From: Syntrophales bacterium
Lineage (GTDB): Bacteria; Desulfobacterota; Syntrophia; Syntrophales; UBA2210
Length of the DNA: 13,147 nucleotides
Direction of reading: 5' to 3'
Assembly: GCA_030655735.1 (NCBI GenBank)
Contig: JAUSPK010000172.1
Coordinates: forward strand, 1 to 13,147
This document shows, piece by piece, positions 13,047 through 13,147 of this stretch (positions are counted from its first letter, which is position 1; each line of letters begins with the position of its first letter). Under the pieces are notes generated by a model. The model saw nothing but the letters and a program-made list of their open reading frames with translations, was not told the origin of the DNA and made no database searches. The position numbers were made by a program, and so were the translations under genes.

Positions 13047-13069
13047 GGGGTCAAACCTCCACTATTGAC
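13047..13069 (+). repeat. 23-bp RAYT-associated repeat, copy 3
   Basis: Identical to 11151-11173. It sits between the hflX start (13034) and the transposase ATG (13101), as left-end repeat of the mobile element and within the hflX promoter region. Confidence 0.8.
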
Positions 13070-13100
13070 GACAGGCCCCCATCCTGCTAATATTTCTCCC

Positions 13101-13147
13101 ATGGCAAGACCTATCCGTATAGAATTTCCCGAAGCGTGGTATCATGT
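13101..13147 (+). CDS. IS200-like Y1/REP-associated tyrosine transposase (RAYT), N-terminus only
   Basis: Only 15 complete codons are visible before the window ends: MARPIRIEFPEAWYH. This is the characteristic opening of the Y1_Tnp/RAYT family (MARPLRIEFPGAxYHV). The catalytic HUH motif and tyrosine lie beyond the edge. RAYTs are single-stranded-DNA transposases that act on REP/REPIN hairpins, which fits the repeat copy 31 bp upstream and the inverted pair at 11149-11339. It is divergent from hflX with a 66-bp gap. Whether the gene is intact cannot be seen. Confidence 0.75.
   Translation, partial: MARPIRIEFPEAWYH

Overview
The window looks like the chromosome of an anaerobic Gram-negative bacterium, most like the deltaproteobacteria/Desulfobacterota. 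The evidence is an LPS Kdo transferase and a lipobox lipoprotein (an outer membrane), a four-subunit oxygen-sensitive 2-oxoacid:ferredoxin oxidoreductase, a long HflX, high-GC coding, and AT-richer intergenic DNA full of dispersed repeats. The phylum is inferred; no rRNA or other marker is present to fix it.

Left part, + strand (1-4262): the end of a lipoate/octanoyl ligase-family gene overlaps hisC. An intrinsic terminator follows. A new promoter then drives rpsU (S21, TTG start), a LOG-family phosphoribohydrolase and holA (DNA polymerase III delta). Middle, - strand (4326-6324): a compact lipoprotein - rpe - NYN/YacP-like nuclease unit. It diverges from waaA (6444-7787, + strand) across a 119-bp region whose two perfect TTGACA boxes form an 8-bp inverted repeat. 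The last 15 codons of waaA are made of a 16-bp tandem repeat. Right part, - strand: the operon porG-porD-porA-porB (10785 to 7825), then hflX (13034-11367), and at the right edge the first codons of an IS200-like/RAYT transposase on the + strand.

The most interesting structure is the 5' leader of the por operon (about 10984-10804, - strand). It encodes a 33-residue peptide in which 15 residues are Leu, Val or Ile. That short ORF lies over a nested hairpin, and its 3' half can alternatively pair with the 5' arm of a strong intrinsic terminator 19 nt before porG. This is the layout of ribosome-mediated transcription attenuation, and it hints that the enzyme may be tied to branched-chain 2-oxoacids rather than only to pyruvate.

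The second notable structure is a 23-bp repeat present three times. Two inverted copies bound a ~190-bp REPIN/MITE-like element downstream of hflX. The third lies between the hflX start and the RAYT start, so hflX is bracketed by inverted copies. No tRNA, rRNA, CRISPR array or phage module was seen.
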